Assembly (NCBI GenBank): GCA_050180235.1
Contig: JBFXEJ010000019.1
Location: forward strand, 1-64,000
From: JAABRU01 sp050180235
Lineage (GTDB): Bacteria; Desulfobacterota; Desulfobacteria; Desulfobacterales; Desulfococcaceae
Direction: 5' to 3'
DNA: 64,000 nt
A model generated the notes under the pieces. The model searched no databases. It was not told where the DNA came from and saw nothing but the letters and a program-made list of their open reading frames with translations. Within the stretch, counting starts at the first letter, position 1. Each line of letters opens with the position of its first letter. The translations under genes were made by a program, and so were the position numbers. This document shows positions 16,522 to 25,233 of the stretch, one piece after another.

Positions 16522-17756
16522 AGTTCCTGACGAAGCAGATCCACTGCCTTCATGGCAAACATGCTCTTCTGCATGGCACGGGTGGCATATTTCATGACAA
16601 AGCGGAAAGATTTCACTCCTCCAGGCCCGGCCAGTCCGAAACATACGGTTCCCACAGGTTTTTCATCACTTCCGCCTCCGGGGCCTGCAATTCCGCTGAC
16701 AGCCAGACCGTATGTTGCATTTGTCATACGCTGCACCCCCGCGGCCATTTCCCTTACGCATTCCTCACTTACGGCCCCGTATCTTTCCAATGTTTCCGGT
16801 TTCACGCCCAATACTATGATCTTGGCTTCATTGGAATAGGTGACAGCGGAAAAAAGAAAATAATCCGAACTGCCGGAAACATCGGTAATGCGGCTGGCTA
16901 TCAGTCCTCCGGTACAGCTTTCGGCCAGAGCCAGACCTGCTTTCCTTTTCCGCAGCATACTGCCCACAACAGCCTCCATGCTTTCGCCGGTTGTGGAAAA
17001 AATTTTTTCTCCCATTTTTTCCACAACCCATGCCTGTGCTGCGATCAACTGCCGCTCCAGTTCAGCCCCGGATTTGTGACTGCCGTAAAGTTTGATCTGA
17101 ATTTCCGGAAACTTTGCCCGCAGTCCCAGCCGGATGGCAGGAAACAGAGACGGAAGTTCAGCCATCATTTCCCCAACCCGTGATTCCCCCAGTCCAAAAG
17201 TGGAAATGGTACGCGTCTGATGGGAAGCCCGATCATCTCCACGGAGTTTTTCAATGCGGGGCATGACCTGATCTGCAAACATTTTTTTCATCTCAAAGGG
17301 AACACCGGGCATGAAGAAAAACTGGCATTTGCCAATCTTCAGGGTAAAACCGGGGGCTGTTCCAACGGGATTGTCCAGCATTTCCGATCCCTGTGGCAGC
17401 ATGGCCTGTTTGCGGTTGGATTCCGTCATGATCCAGTTGCGGGATGCAAAAAATTCCGAAATGGAATCAAAGGCCTTCTGATTCAGTACCAGAGGAACAT
17501 TTGCGGCTTTTCCCGCAGCCCCGGCACTCAGATCATCTGTTGTCGGCCCCAGCCCGCCTGTGACAAGAACCACATCTGCCCGTGCGCCGATCTCCCGGAA
17601 CACATTAATCAGCATGGACATATCATCCCCCACGCAGTTGTGACGGGATACGTCAATACCGGTCTCTTCCAGTTTCTGCGCCAGCCACGCAGCATTGGTA
17701 TCTGCCAGCGCGCCGGAGCGGATTTCATCACCAGTGGATAATATTTCTGCAATCAT
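16515..17756 (-). CDS. cinA: CinA-family protein (nicotinamide-nucleotide amidase / MoCF-like domain)
   Basis: A 413-residue protein. The N-terminal MoCF/COG1058 domain (about residues 1-170) has ILSTGDEIRSG and VTGGLGPTTDDLSAG. The C-terminal CinA amidase domain (about 255-413) has AESCTGGLIASRITDVSGSS and VSGIAGPGGGSDEKPVGTV. The family acts on damaged or recycled pyridine nucleotides: ADP-ribose pyrophosphatase activity plus NMN deamidase. I chose the ATG at 17756, which gives the family-typical start MIAEILSTGDE, over the in-frame TTG at 17780. The last codons CTT-AGG-TGA lie inside a family C repeat, so the natural C-terminus may have been altered by insertion. Confidence 0.9.
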   Translation of the reverse strand: MIAEILSTGDEIRSGALADTNAAWLAQKLEETGIDVSRHNCVGDDMSMLINVFREIGARADVVLVTGGLGPTTDDLSAGAAGKAANVPLVLNQKAFDSISEFFASRNWIMTESNRKQAMLPQGSEMLDNPVGTAPGFTLKIGKCQFFFMPGVPFEMKKMFADQVMPRIEKLRGDDRASHQTRTISTFGLGESRVGEMMAELPSLFPAIRLGLRAKFPEIQIKLYGSHKSGAELERQLIAAQAWVVEKMGEKIFSTTGESMEAVVGSMLRKRKAGLALAESCTGGLIASRITDVSGSSDYFLFSAVTYSNEAKIIVLGVKPETLERYGAVSEECVREMAAGVQRMTNATYGLAVSGIAGPGGGSDEKPVGTVCFGLAGPGGVKSFRFVMKYATRAMQKSMFAMKAVDLLRQELR

Positions 17757-17815
17757 TTCAGTTTCCAATGCGGATTTCAACTGTATAAGCCATACAAACA
17801 GTTGCGTTGTCAGTT

Positions 17816-17954
17816 AAGGTGATTTCCATTAAAGATTATACCGTTTTTCGTAGGGTGGGCACGGCTTTTTGTGCCCACCTTTTCAGCAGGACGGCGTGCA
17901 CAAAAAGCCGTGCCCACCCTACAATATGGTACATTTTTTCATGGAAATCACCTA
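17816..17954. repeat. Family D inverted-repeat element, copy 2
   Basis: It has the same AAGGTGATTTCCATTAA and CATGGAAATCACCT ends and the same GTAGGGTGGGCACGG hairpin as the copy at 16278. The two copies bracket cinA on either side. Confidence 0.85.
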
Positions 17955-18362
17955 AATACAAAGTTGTATATTTTCAGATCCGGACTTTGTAAAAAAACGT
18001 TTTCTTAAAAACAAAAACTTCTTACCGGATATTTTTCAGGTAAGCACCTATTCATAAATTTGGGGTAATGGGCAAAATCCGCTGATCCGGTCTGACACCG
18101 GGGCGGAAAATAAATTCTGAGAATTGATATTATTACAAAAAATAAAGACCATCCGCTTTACAGAATCCCGAATGGATGACCTCTTTTAACACACCGTAGA
18201 ACCGGTATCCTGCCGGTTCCGGGGCGGCAGGATGCCGCTCCCCACGATATGGAATATGTGAAACAACTTATTTGACAGACCGCTTAGGGTTTGTAAAAAA
18301 ATAGCCTGTAAGGCTTTTCTGTCCGAAAACCCTAAGGGTTTTGGAAACCCTTAGGGTTTATA

Positions 18363-18490
18363 ATACCAATTCTCTATTGAATTTATACAATAAGGTAAGT
18401 TGTTTTCTCTGTGTTCTCTGTGGTTTTTTCTATCTGTGTCCTCTGTGGGAAACCGGATCATAAGTATACTTTCAATGGAGAATTGGTATA
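18363..18490. repeat. Family B terminal repeats around a different core (CTCTGTG repeat)
   Basis: The ends ATACCAATTCTCTATTGA and TCAATGGAGAATTGGTAT are family B termini. The core is not the usual GCAAAAAACCGC hairpin but two copies of a CTCTGTG(T)TCTCTGTG-type unit. The same unit is found in frame inside the type IIG gene at 52715. Confidence 0.7.
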
Positions 18491-18595
18491 ACAGGTTATT
18501 TTAATACAGATCCTTATGTGAAAACCAACTGCGGAACTCCTGCTTTTTCCAAGTTTCAGAATAATATATTTCTGAAATTTTTACAACAGGCAATA

Positions 18596-18648
18596 AAAAA
18601 TCCCGCGGCATCTCCGGATCAGTTGTCCGGGATACACGCGGGATTTTT
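18596..18648 (-). terminator. Rho-independent terminator of grpE-dnaK
   Basis: On the minus strand the stem AAAAATCCCGCG pairs with CGCGGGATTTTT, with a second small GTCCGG/CCGGAT stem in the loop. A run of T follows. It lies 40 bases after the dnaK stop codon. Confidence 0.85.
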
Positions 18649-18687
18649 CAATTGCTTATAAGAAATATTGAGAGATAACAACTCTTT

Positions 18688-20628
18688 TTATTTGTCTTTC
18701 ACTTCTGTAAAATCAGCATCCACAACATCATCATCCTTTGGCGTTTTTCCACCTGTTCCTGATGAGCCCGCGCCCGATGCATCTGCACCCGCGCCCGGAT
18801 TTGCACCTGCACTGTGCTGCTGTGAAGCCTGCTGATACATGGCCTCCGCGAGTTTGTGGGAAGCCTGCATGAGTTCATCGCTTACGCGTTTGATGTCCTC
18901 GGTATTGTCAGTCTTCATAATATCTTTGAGAGCGGTGATTTTGCTTTCCACATTGCCCTTGGTGGAGGCATCCACTTTTGCACCCAGATCTTTGAGAGAT
19001 TTTTCGGTCTGGTAGATCAGGGTATCTGCATGATTGCGGGCTTCCACCAGTTCTTTTCTCTTTTTGTCCTCATCCGCGTGCATTTCAGCCTCTTTTACCA
19101 GCCGGTCAATCTCATCTTTGCTCAGACCGCTGGAGGCTGTGATTTTGATGGCCTGCTCCTTGCCGGTTCCCAGATCTTTGGCTGAAACATTCACAATGCC
19201 ATTAGCGTCAATGTCGAATGCCACCTCAATCTGGGGCACGCCTCTGGGCGCAGGCGGTATGTCTGCCAAATCAAAACGTCCCAGGGTTTTGTTGTAGGCT
19301 GCCATTTCCCGCTCACCCTGCAGCACATGGATGGAAACCGCAGGCTGATTGTCCGCAGCTGTGGAAAAAACCTGGCTTTTCTTTGTGGGAATGGTGGTGT
19401 TTTTTTCAATCAGCCGGGTCATGACACCGCCCAGGGTTTCAATGCCCAGAGAAAGGGGCGTGACATCCAGCAGCAGCACGTCTTTGACATCGCCTTTGAG
19501 TACGCCACCCTGAATGGCCGCGCCCACTGCCACGACTTCATCCGGGTTCACGCCTCTGTTCGGTTCTTTGCCGAAAATCTTTTTCACCCGTTCCTGCACT
19601 GCGGGCATACGGGTCATGCCCCCCACAAGGATCACTTCATCAATCTGGCTGGCACTCAGTCCTGCATCCTTCATTGCGATCTGGCAGGGCATTTCCAGTT
19701 TGTCCAGCAGATCCGCAACCAAAGATTCCAGTTTGGCACGGGTGATTTTGACATTCATATGTTTGGGGCCGCTCGCGTCTGCGGTGATAAAGGGCAGATT
19801 CACATCTGTCTCCCGTGAGGAGGACAGTTCCATCTTGGCTTTTTCCGCTGCCTCTTTCAGACGCTGCAGGGCCATTTTGTCATTTCTCAGATCAATGCCC
19901 TGATCCTTTTTGAATTCATCAGCCAGATAATCAATGACGCGCAGGTCAAAATCCTCACCGCCCAGATGGGTGTCGCCGTTGGTGGATTTCACCTCAAACA
20001 CACCGTCCCCGATTTCCAGAACAGAGATGTCAAAGGTTCCGCCTCCGAGGTCAAACACAGCGATCTTTTCCTCTTTTTTCTTGTCCAGTCCGTAGGCCAG
20101 GGATGCGGCTGTGGGTTCATTGATGATGCGCAGCACATTGAGACCCGCTATTTTTCCAGCGTCTTTGGTGGCCTGACGCTGACTGTCGTTAAAATAGGCC
20201 GGAACTGTGATAACCGCGTCTGTGACCGGTTCTCCCAGATAATCTTCCGCGTATTTTTTGATATAGGCCAGAATAAAGGAGGATATTTCCGCAGGACTGT
20301 ACTGTTTTCCCCGCAGATTTACCCGCACATCCCCGTTGCCGGCCCTGTCAATTTTATAGGGCAGAATCTTGATGTCGCCCTGCACCTCTTTGGACTCAAA
20401 TTTGCGGCCAATGAGGCGTTTCACACCGAAAACCGTGTTTTCCGGGTTGGTGATGGACTGACGTTTGGCAATCTGTCCCACCAGACGCTCTCCGCTTTCA
20501 GATATGGCCACAATGGAAGGGGTGGTGCGCCCCCCGTCCGGATTGGTGATGACTTTTGATTCTCCCGCTTCCATAACTGCCACACAGGAGTTTGTTGTTC
20601 CCAAATCAATTCCGACGATTTTACCCAT
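18688..20628 (-). CDS. dnaK: Molecular chaperone DnaK (Hsp70)
   Basis: A 646-residue Hsp70 of standard length. The nucleotide-binding domain opens with GIDLGTTNSCVAVMEAG and contains AYFNDSQRQATKDAGKIAGL and the FDLGGGTFDISVLEIGDG phosphate loop. The substrate-binding domain begins near LLLDVTPLSLGIETLGG. The acidic C-terminus ends DDDVVDADFTEVKDK, the co-chaperone-binding tail. It refolds client proteins with DnaJ and GrpE. grpE lies 40 bases upstream on the same strand, so the order is grpE-dnaK. No dnaJ or hrcA is in the window. A strong terminator follows. Confidence 0.98.
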   Translation of the reverse strand: MGKIVGIDLGTTNSCVAVMEAGESKVITNPDGGRTTPSIVAISESGERLVGQIAKRQSITNPENTVFGVKRLIGRKFESKEVQGDIKILPYKIDRAGNGDVRVNLRGKQYSPAEISSFILAYIKKYAEDYLGEPVTDAVITVPAYFNDSQRQATKDAGKIAGLNVLRIINEPTAASLAYGLDKKKEEKIAVFDLGGGTFDISVLEIGDGVFEVKSTNGDTHLGGEDFDLRVIDYLADEFKKDQGIDLRNDKMALQRLKEAAEKAKMELSSSRETDVNLPFITADASGPKHMNVKITRAKLESLVADLLDKLEMPCQIAMKDAGLSASQIDEVILVGGMTRMPAVQERVKKIFGKEPNRGVNPDEVVAVGAAIQGGVLKGDVKDVLLLDVTPLSLGIETLGGVMTRLIEKNTTIPTKKSQVFSTAADNQPAVSIHVLQGEREMAAYNKTLGRFDLADIPPAPRGVPQIEVAFDIDANGIVNVSAKDLGTGKEQAIKITASSGLSKDEIDRLVKEAEMHADEDKKRKELVEARNHADTLIYQTEKSLKDLGAKVDASTKGNVESKITALKDIMKTDNTEDIKRVSDELMQASHKLAEAMYQQASQQHSAGANPGAGADASGAGSSGTGGKTPKDDDVVDADFTEVKDK

Positions 20629-20668
20629 TTTTCATCTCCTCCTTAGAGAATATATTCAGATTATAAAA

Positions 20669-21367
20669 TCACTCTGTATCGCCCTGACTGCCTGCATTCT
20701 GTGCGTCAGCGGTTTCATTATCAGATTCCTCCGGGATTTCCCGGTTTTCCTTCACATCGCTGTCAGGGGCAGCTTCTTTTGCTTTTGCCCTGGATACAAT
20801 CACCATGGCAGGCCGGATCAGTCTGTCATGCAGAAGATAGCCTTTCTGAAATTCCTTTACCACGATATTGTCACCCTGTTCACTTTCCTCCTGACCAATG
20901 GCCTCATGAAAAGCCGGATCAAAAGGAAACCCAAGGGATTGGACTGCTTTCACGCTGAATTTTTCAAATACACGGAGAATATCCCTGTGGATCAGTCCCA
21001 CACCTTCCCGTATGGATTTGTCTGCCTCTGCATTTCCCTCGGCAGACTGCACGGCTCTTTCCAGATTGTCAATGACCGGAAGCAGTTCCCGGATCAGGGA
21101 TTCATTGGCAAATTTCCGGAAATCCTGCATTTCACGGGCATTCCGCTTTTTATAGTTGTCAAACTCGGCATAGAAACGCAAAAAACGGTCTTTTTCTGCG
21201 CCGAGTTCCTCCCGGACAGCCTCCAGCTCTTTCTCCTTTTGGATCAGCGGATCGCTTTGGCTGTCCTCTCCTTTATTTCCTTCCGTATCTCCGGAAGCAT
21301 TTTCTTCTGCCGGTTCCAAAACCTCTGCCATCCCGGCATTCTGTTCTTCTGTGATGTTCTCAGTCAT
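20669..21367 (-). CDS. grpE: Nucleotide exchange factor GrpE
   Basis: A 232-residue GrpE. An acidic, low-complexity N-terminus (about residues 1-65) is followed by the long dimerising helix (EKELEAVREELGAEKDRFLRF). The conserved head includes RFYAEFDNYKKRNAREMQDF and, near the C-terminus, HEAIGQEE and KGYLLHDRLIRPAMVIV. It releases ADP from DnaK. I start at the ATG at 21367 (MTENITEE); the frame stays open upstream but that part has no GrpE character. It is the first gene of the grpE-dnaK operon. Confidence 0.95.
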   Translation of the reverse strand: MTENITEEQNAGMAEVLEPAEENASGDTEGNKGEDSQSDPLIQKEKELEAVREELGAEKDRFLRFYAEFDNYKKRNAREMQDFRKFANESLIRELLPVIDNLERAVQSAEGNAEADKSIREGVGLIHRDILRVFEKFSVKAVQSLGFPFDPAFHEAIGQEESEQGDNIVVKEFQKGYLLHDRLIRPAMVIVSRAKAKEAAPDSDVKENREIPEESDNETADAQNAGSQGDTE

Positions 21368-21510
21368 GGGCCAGTATACTCTCCCGCTGGGTTTGAATAT
21401 GAATTTGTGTAACCGGATAAATATATGTATAAATGGAATCAAAATATGCCGTACATTCTGAAACGCATTAATAAAACTCTGAAAAACTCTGCCATTTAAC
21501 GTTGGTAAGA

Positions 21511-21538
21511 AAAATAAGATGATATGAAACAATGTCAA
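21511..21538 (-). promoter_or_regulatory. Candidate sigma70-type promoter of grpE-dnaK
   Basis: On the minus strand TTGACA (21538-21533) is followed after 16 bases by TATTTT (21516-21511). It lies about 145 bases upstream of the grpE ATG. No CIRCE element (TTAGCACTC-N9-GAGTGCTAA) and no clear sigma32 sequence was seen between here and the gene. Confidence 0.4.
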
Positions 21539-21609
21539 GGGCAGACTGCTGAGTTTGGCATGACAAAATTGCAATATATGCGGAAGGGGCAGGAAGAGGA
21601 TTTTTGTCC

Positions 21610-21638
21610 GGACTGCCAAAATTTCCGTTTGGCAGTCC
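21610..21638 (-). terminator. Hairpin after the nucleoside transporter gene
   Basis: A perfect 11-bp stem, GGACTGCCAAA / TTTGGCAGTCC, with a 7-base loop, 23 bases past the transporter stop. The following bases have no T run on the minus strand, so termination by this hairpin alone is uncertain. Confidence 0.55.
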
Positions 21639-21661
21639 TCAGGATTGGAACGGAGAAAAGA

Positions 21662-22906
21662 TCAGAACCCTATGATTCCGACCACAGCGCCGGTCATGCA
21701 GGTGGCAAGGGTTCCGGCTATAATGGAGCGGAAGCCCAGAGATACAATTTCATCCCGTTTTTCCGGGGCCATTGTTCCCATTCCGCCAATCATGATACCC
21801 AGACTTCCGGGATTGGCAAATCCGCACATGGCATAGGTAATGATGACCCTGCTTTCAGGACTCAGAGCGTCTTTGGGAACACGGCTTAAGTCAAGATAGG
21901 CCACAAATTCATTGATCACAGTTTTGGTTCCCATAAGCGATCCGGCAGTAAGACATTCTGACCAGGGAATTCCCATAAGCCAGACAATGGGAGCCATAAA
22001 AATTCCCATTATCCTCTGGAGGGTGAGGGGGGAACCTTTCATATCCGGGAAAATCCCCAGCAGAAGATTGATCAGATGCACCAAAGCCACCAGAACCACA
22101 AGCATTGCTATCACATTGATCAGCAGTTGGATTCCCTGCACCGTGCCTTTGGTGACAGCATCCATTCCACTCAGTGCGGGTTCCGGATATGTCAGTTCCC
22201 CGGCTGTCACTTCCCTAGTTTCAGGAACCATGAGCTTGGCCACGGTCACAGCCGCAGGCACACTGATAATGGATGCTGTGAGAATATGCCCCATGATATT
22301 GGGAACCGCTTCACTCAGAATGCTGGCATACAGCACCATAACCGTGCCTGCAATGGTGGCCATGCCGCAGGTCATAAGACTGAAGATTTCACTCCGGGTC
22401 ATGTTTTTCAGATAGGGACGGATAAACAGGGGGGATTCCACCATGCCCACAAACACATTGGCAGAAACACCCAGAGCTTCGGCCCCGCCCAGCCCCAGAC
22501 TTCTCTGCATGATCCATGAAAAGCCTTTGACCACAAGAGGGAGAATTTTCCAGTAAAACAGCAGAGAGGACAGCGCACTCATGACCAGAATCAGGGGCAG
22601 GCCCCGGAACGCGAGAATATAGGCTGCTCCCGGAAATTTTTCATCAAAAGGCAGCGTGCCTCCGCCCAAATATCCGAAAACCATTGATGTCCCGGCCTGT
22701 GTGGACTGCTCCAAAAAAAGAACCAACTGGTTAAGCATGAGAAAAAATTCTCTGAAAACAGGAAGTTTTAAAAGCAGAAACCCGATAAGCAACTGCAGAA
22801 GCAGGCCAATGCCCGCTGTTTTCAGGCTGACCTGTTTCCGGTTTTCACTTATGAGCCATGCAAGAAAGGCAAACATCAGAAAACCTGCCGCACTCTGAAT
22901 CATCAT
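21662..22906 (-). CDS. Concentrative nucleoside transporter (CNT/NupC family)
   Basis: A 414-residue inner-membrane protein with about ten hydrophobic segments. CNT hallmarks are visible: a gating-type domain around SALSSLLFYWKILPLVVKGF, the LGLGGAEALGVSANVFVGMVESPLFIRPYL motif, and GTKTVINEFVAYLDL with CGFANPGSLGIMIGGMG near the C-terminus. The family imports nucleosides with Na+ or H+; the ion cannot be assigned with confidence. GAGGG precedes the ATG. The gene is alone, with no salvage gene nearby, and lies directly upstream of the grpE promoter region. Confidence 0.92.
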   Translation of the reverse strand: MMIQSAAGFLMFAFLAWLISENRKQVSLKTAGIGLLLQLLIGFLLLKLPVFREFFLMLNQLVLFLEQSTQAGTSMVFGYLGGGTLPFDEKFPGAAYILAFRGLPLILVMSALSSLLFYWKILPLVVKGFSWIMQRSLGLGGAEALGVSANVFVGMVESPLFIRPYLKNMTRSEIFSLMTCGMATIAGTVMVLYASILSEAVPNIMGHILTASIISVPAAVTVAKLMVPETREVTAGELTYPEPALSGMDAVTKGTVQGIQLLINVIAMLVVLVALVHLINLLLGIFPDMKGSPLTLQRIMGIFMAPIVWLMGIPWSECLTAGSLMGTKTVINEFVAYLDLSRVPKDALSPESRVIITYAMCGFANPGSLGIMIGGMGTMAPEKRDEIVSLGFRSIIAGTLATCMTGAVVGIIGF

Positions 22907-23087
22907 GATGCCCTCTTTTTTTTACCCCGTGAGCGGAAGAAACAGACAGATAAGACGCAACAATCTGCTGGCAGCAGATCAAATCCGCTGATCGGAACAG
23001 AGCAGCCGGTCTGAAAATAATATCAGGCTTTGACATTTGGTAAAATCCCAAATTTTTTGCCCCGGGATATTTTTAAAACAGCTTCTT

Positions 23088-23225
23088 ATACCGGTTCGCC
23101 ATTGATTTAATACAATACCGTCAGTTTTTCCGCTGTTCAGCGTTTGCAAAAAACCGCTCCGCTTAATTTTTGCACTCCTCCGGATTTGTATTCTGTATCG
23201 TATAGAATCAACAGAGAATTGGTAT
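23088..23225. repeat. Family B element, full copy
   Basis: The ends are ATACCGGTTCGCCATTGAT and TCAACAGAGAATTGGTAT, around the GCAAAAAACCGCTCCGCTTA core. Its right end runs directly into a family A element. Confidence 0.8.
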
Positions 23226-23516
23226 TACACAGGAAGTATCGTCATACCGGGGAAATAACCGTCTGAAATCAACGGATTCCGGCTTATGCCGGAATGATGG
23301 CGGAAGAGAGTAACCTCCTGATTTCTGAAAGGGCTGCGTAACATCAGTTATCATGACCGACCTGTTTGTTCAATAGTTGGGATAAGCCTGTTACAGTCGT
23401 ATAACCAAATGAACTTAAAAGATAATCGCTGTATAATTCCCAAAGTTTTTTTTCATAGATGCTTTGTATCAATTTAAATAAAAATGAGCAATAAAAAACA
23501 AAGGCGTAACATCATT
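23225..23516. repeat. Family A element plus internally deleted IS remnant
   Basis: A family A palindrome (GTATCGTCATACC...GGAATGATGG) ends at GCGTAACATCAGTTA (about 23336-23350). About 150 bases further on, a second family A terminus GGCGTAACATCATT (23503-23516) closes the unit. This repeats the 1469-2240 layout (MITE, internal segment, second right end) with most of the transposase region lost. Confidence 0.6.
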
Positions 23517-23566
23517 TATCAGGAACAGAAAGGCTGACACGAAATTTGAACACTGATAACTGAAAC

Positions 23567-24274
23567 CTATATCCCCAGATATGCTTTTCTCACATTCTCA
23601 TTTGCCAGAAGATTTGCGGCAGTGTCGCTCATGGTGATTTTTCCGTTTTCCATTACATATCCCCGATGAGCGACCTGCAGGGCCAGATTTGCGTTCTGCT
23701 CCACCAGAAAAATGGTGGTATTGTTTTCTTTGTTGATTTTTTTTATGATTTCAAATATCTGCCGGATAATCAGCGGGGCCAGTCCCAAAGAAGGTTCATC
23801 CAGCAGCAGGAGTTTGGGACGGGCCATAAGTGCGCGGGAAATCGCGAGCATCTGCTGTTCTCCACCGCTCAGGGTTCCGCCTGCCTGAGAGCGTCTTTTG
23901 GAAAGAATGGGAAAAAGATCAAAGAGATAATCCATATCTTTCCGGATTTCCTCTTTGTCTTTGCGCAGAAACGCGCCCATATCCAAGTTTTCCGAAACCG
24001 TGAGATAGGGAAAAATACGCCGTCCTTCGGGAACCTGTGATATGCCCAGAGAAACAATCCGGTTCGGGTTCAGTTCATGTATGGGCTGTCCCATGAAATA
24101 TATTTTCCCTGTACGGGGCGGAACAATGCCGGATACAGACATCAGCGTGGTCGTTTTTCCCGCGCCGTTTGCGCCGATAAGGGTGATGATTTCCCCTTCA
24201 GATATATCCATGCTGATGCCCTTCAATGCCCGGATGTTTCCGTAAAAGGTTTCAATATTGCTGATTTTGAGCAT
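23567..24274 (-). CDS. livF: Branched-chain amino acid ABC transporter ATPase LivF
   Basis: A 235-residue ABC ATPase. Walker A is GANGAGKTT (about residues 34-42), the signature is LSGGEQQ, and Walker B with the catalytic Glu is LLLLDEPSLGL. NANLALQVAHRGYVMENG is the LivF-type C-terminal signature. It pairs with LivG to drive uptake of leucine, isoleucine and valine or related amino acids. It overlaps the end of livG by 23 bases and is the last gene of the operon. Confidence 0.95.
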   Translation of the reverse strand: MLKISNIETFYGNIRALKGISMDISEGEIITLIGANGAGKTTTLMSVSGIVPPRTGKIYFMGQPIHELNPNRIVSLGISQVPEGRRIFPYLTVSENLDMGAFLRKDKEEIRKDMDYLFDLFPILSKRRSQAGGTLSGGEQQMLAISRALMARPKLLLLDEPSLGLAPLIIRQIFEIIKKINKENNTTIFLVEQNANLALQVAHRGYVMENGKITMSDTAANLLANENVRKAYLGI

Positions 24275-25079
24275 CAGTTTCCTCTCCCAGATAGGCTTTA
24301 ATCACAGCCGGATTGCGTTTGATTTCCTCAGGAGTTCCCTGCGCGATTTTTCTGCCGTAATCCACCACAAAAATCCGGTCAGACAGACTCATGACCAGTT
24401 TCATATCATGTTCAATCAGCAGAATGGAAATCTTTTCTTCCGAGCGTATGCGTTCAATGAGTTCATCCAGTTCATTGGTTTCCTGAGGATTCATGCCTGC
24501 TGCGGGTTCATCGAGCAGAAGAAGGAAAGGATCAGTTGCCATAGCCCGTGCAATTTCCAGTCTGCGCTGCGCACCATAGGGAAGATTTTTGGCAAATTCA
24601 TTGACATATATGCTCAGGCCGATCTTTTCCAGCACTGCATAACTGTCTGTCACCACTTTTTTTTCCTCTGCAACTGTGCGAGGATTGCGGAATATCGCGC
24701 CGGGAATTCCGGCTTTCAGGCGGCAGTGCCGTCCGATCATAACATTTTCCAATACCGTCATGTTGGGAAAAAGACGGATATTCTGAAAGGTGCGTGCCAG
24801 TCCCTGTTCTGTCACCTGATTGGGTTTTAAGCCGTTGATCCGCTTTTCCTTTTTTCCCGGCGGCCGGATAAGAATATCGCCTTTGGTGGGTTTGTATATG
24901 CCGGTAATGCAGTTGAAAAACGTGGTTTTTCCCGCGCCGTTGGGGCCGATGAGTGCAACAATCTCTCCCGCGCGGATGTCCATATCCACATGATCCACAG
25001 CCCGGACACCCCCGAAATCCATTGTCAGTTGACTTACTTCCAGTATAGATTCTTGGTTATTGTTCATTGTTTCTTTCAT
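24252..25079 (-). CDS. livG: Branched-chain amino acid ABC transporter ATPase LivG
   Basis: A 275-residue ABC ATPase when started at the ATG at 25079; the ATG at 25067 is an alternative. Walker A is GPNGAGKTTFFN, the LivG-type signature is LPYGAQRRLEIARAMATDP, and Walker B is LLLLDEPAAGMNP. The open frame continues upstream through family F repeat DNA, but that stretch (rich in Pro and Gly) is not protein-like. The upstream neighbour is not livM, as expected, but a DNA methyltransferase followed by a family F repeat. Confidence 0.93.
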   Translation of the reverse strand: MKETMNNNQESILEVSQLTMDFGGVRAVDHVDMDIRAGEIVALIGPNGAGKTTFFNCITGIYKPTKGDILIRPPGKKEKRINGLKPNQVTEQGLARTFQNIRLFPNMTVLENVMIGRHCRLKAGIPGAIFRNPRTVAEEKKVVTDSYAVLEKIGLSIYVNEFAKNLPYGAQRRLEIARAMATDPFLLLLDEPAAGMNPQETNELDELIERIRSEEKISILLIEHDMKLVMSLSDRIFVVDYGRKIAQGTPEEIKRNPAVIKAYLGEETDAQNQQY

Positions 25080-25088
25080 TATATTTTG

Positions 25089-25233
25089 GGTAGTGGTGCA
25101 AATCTGTTGATCCAAAAATTCCCCTCCCCTGGTGGGAGGGGTCAGGGGAGGGGGATAATCAGTGATGTTTTCACCCTCCCCCTGCCCCTCCCTCAAGGGA
25201 GGGGAGACCTTATCAACGGATTTGACCCACTAC
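25089..25233. repeat. Family F inverted-repeat element, copy 1
   Basis: The ends are GGTAGTGGTGCAAATCTGTTGAT and its near reverse complement ATCAACGGATTTGACCCACTACC. The centre is made of CCCCTCCCCT/AGGGGAGGGG blocks. The outer TAG of the right end (minus strand) is the stop codon of the methyltransferase gene at 25230. Confidence 0.85.

Larger units (their letters stand above)
17781..18687. other. Gene-free block between cinA and dnaK
   Basis: This 907-base gap holds family D (17816-17954), a degenerate half of family F near 18062-18110, a GC-rich hairpin near 18206-18233, a CCCTAAGGGTTT palindrome (18341-18362), a family B variant (18363-18490) and the dnaK terminator (18596-18648). No gene is supported. 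Confidence 0.65.
22907..23566. other. Gene-free repeat block between nucleoside transporter and livF
   Basis: This 660-base gap contains a degenerate family F fragment near 22970-23030, then a family B element directly joined to a family A element (23088-23350), then an IS remnant bounded by family A termini (to 23516). No gene is supported. Confidence 0.65.

Noticed and set aside
25068..25196. N-terminal extension of LivG by 39-43 residues
   Set aside because: It is encoded by the family F repeat (Pro/Gly-rich) and LivG homology begins only after the ATGs at 25079/25067.
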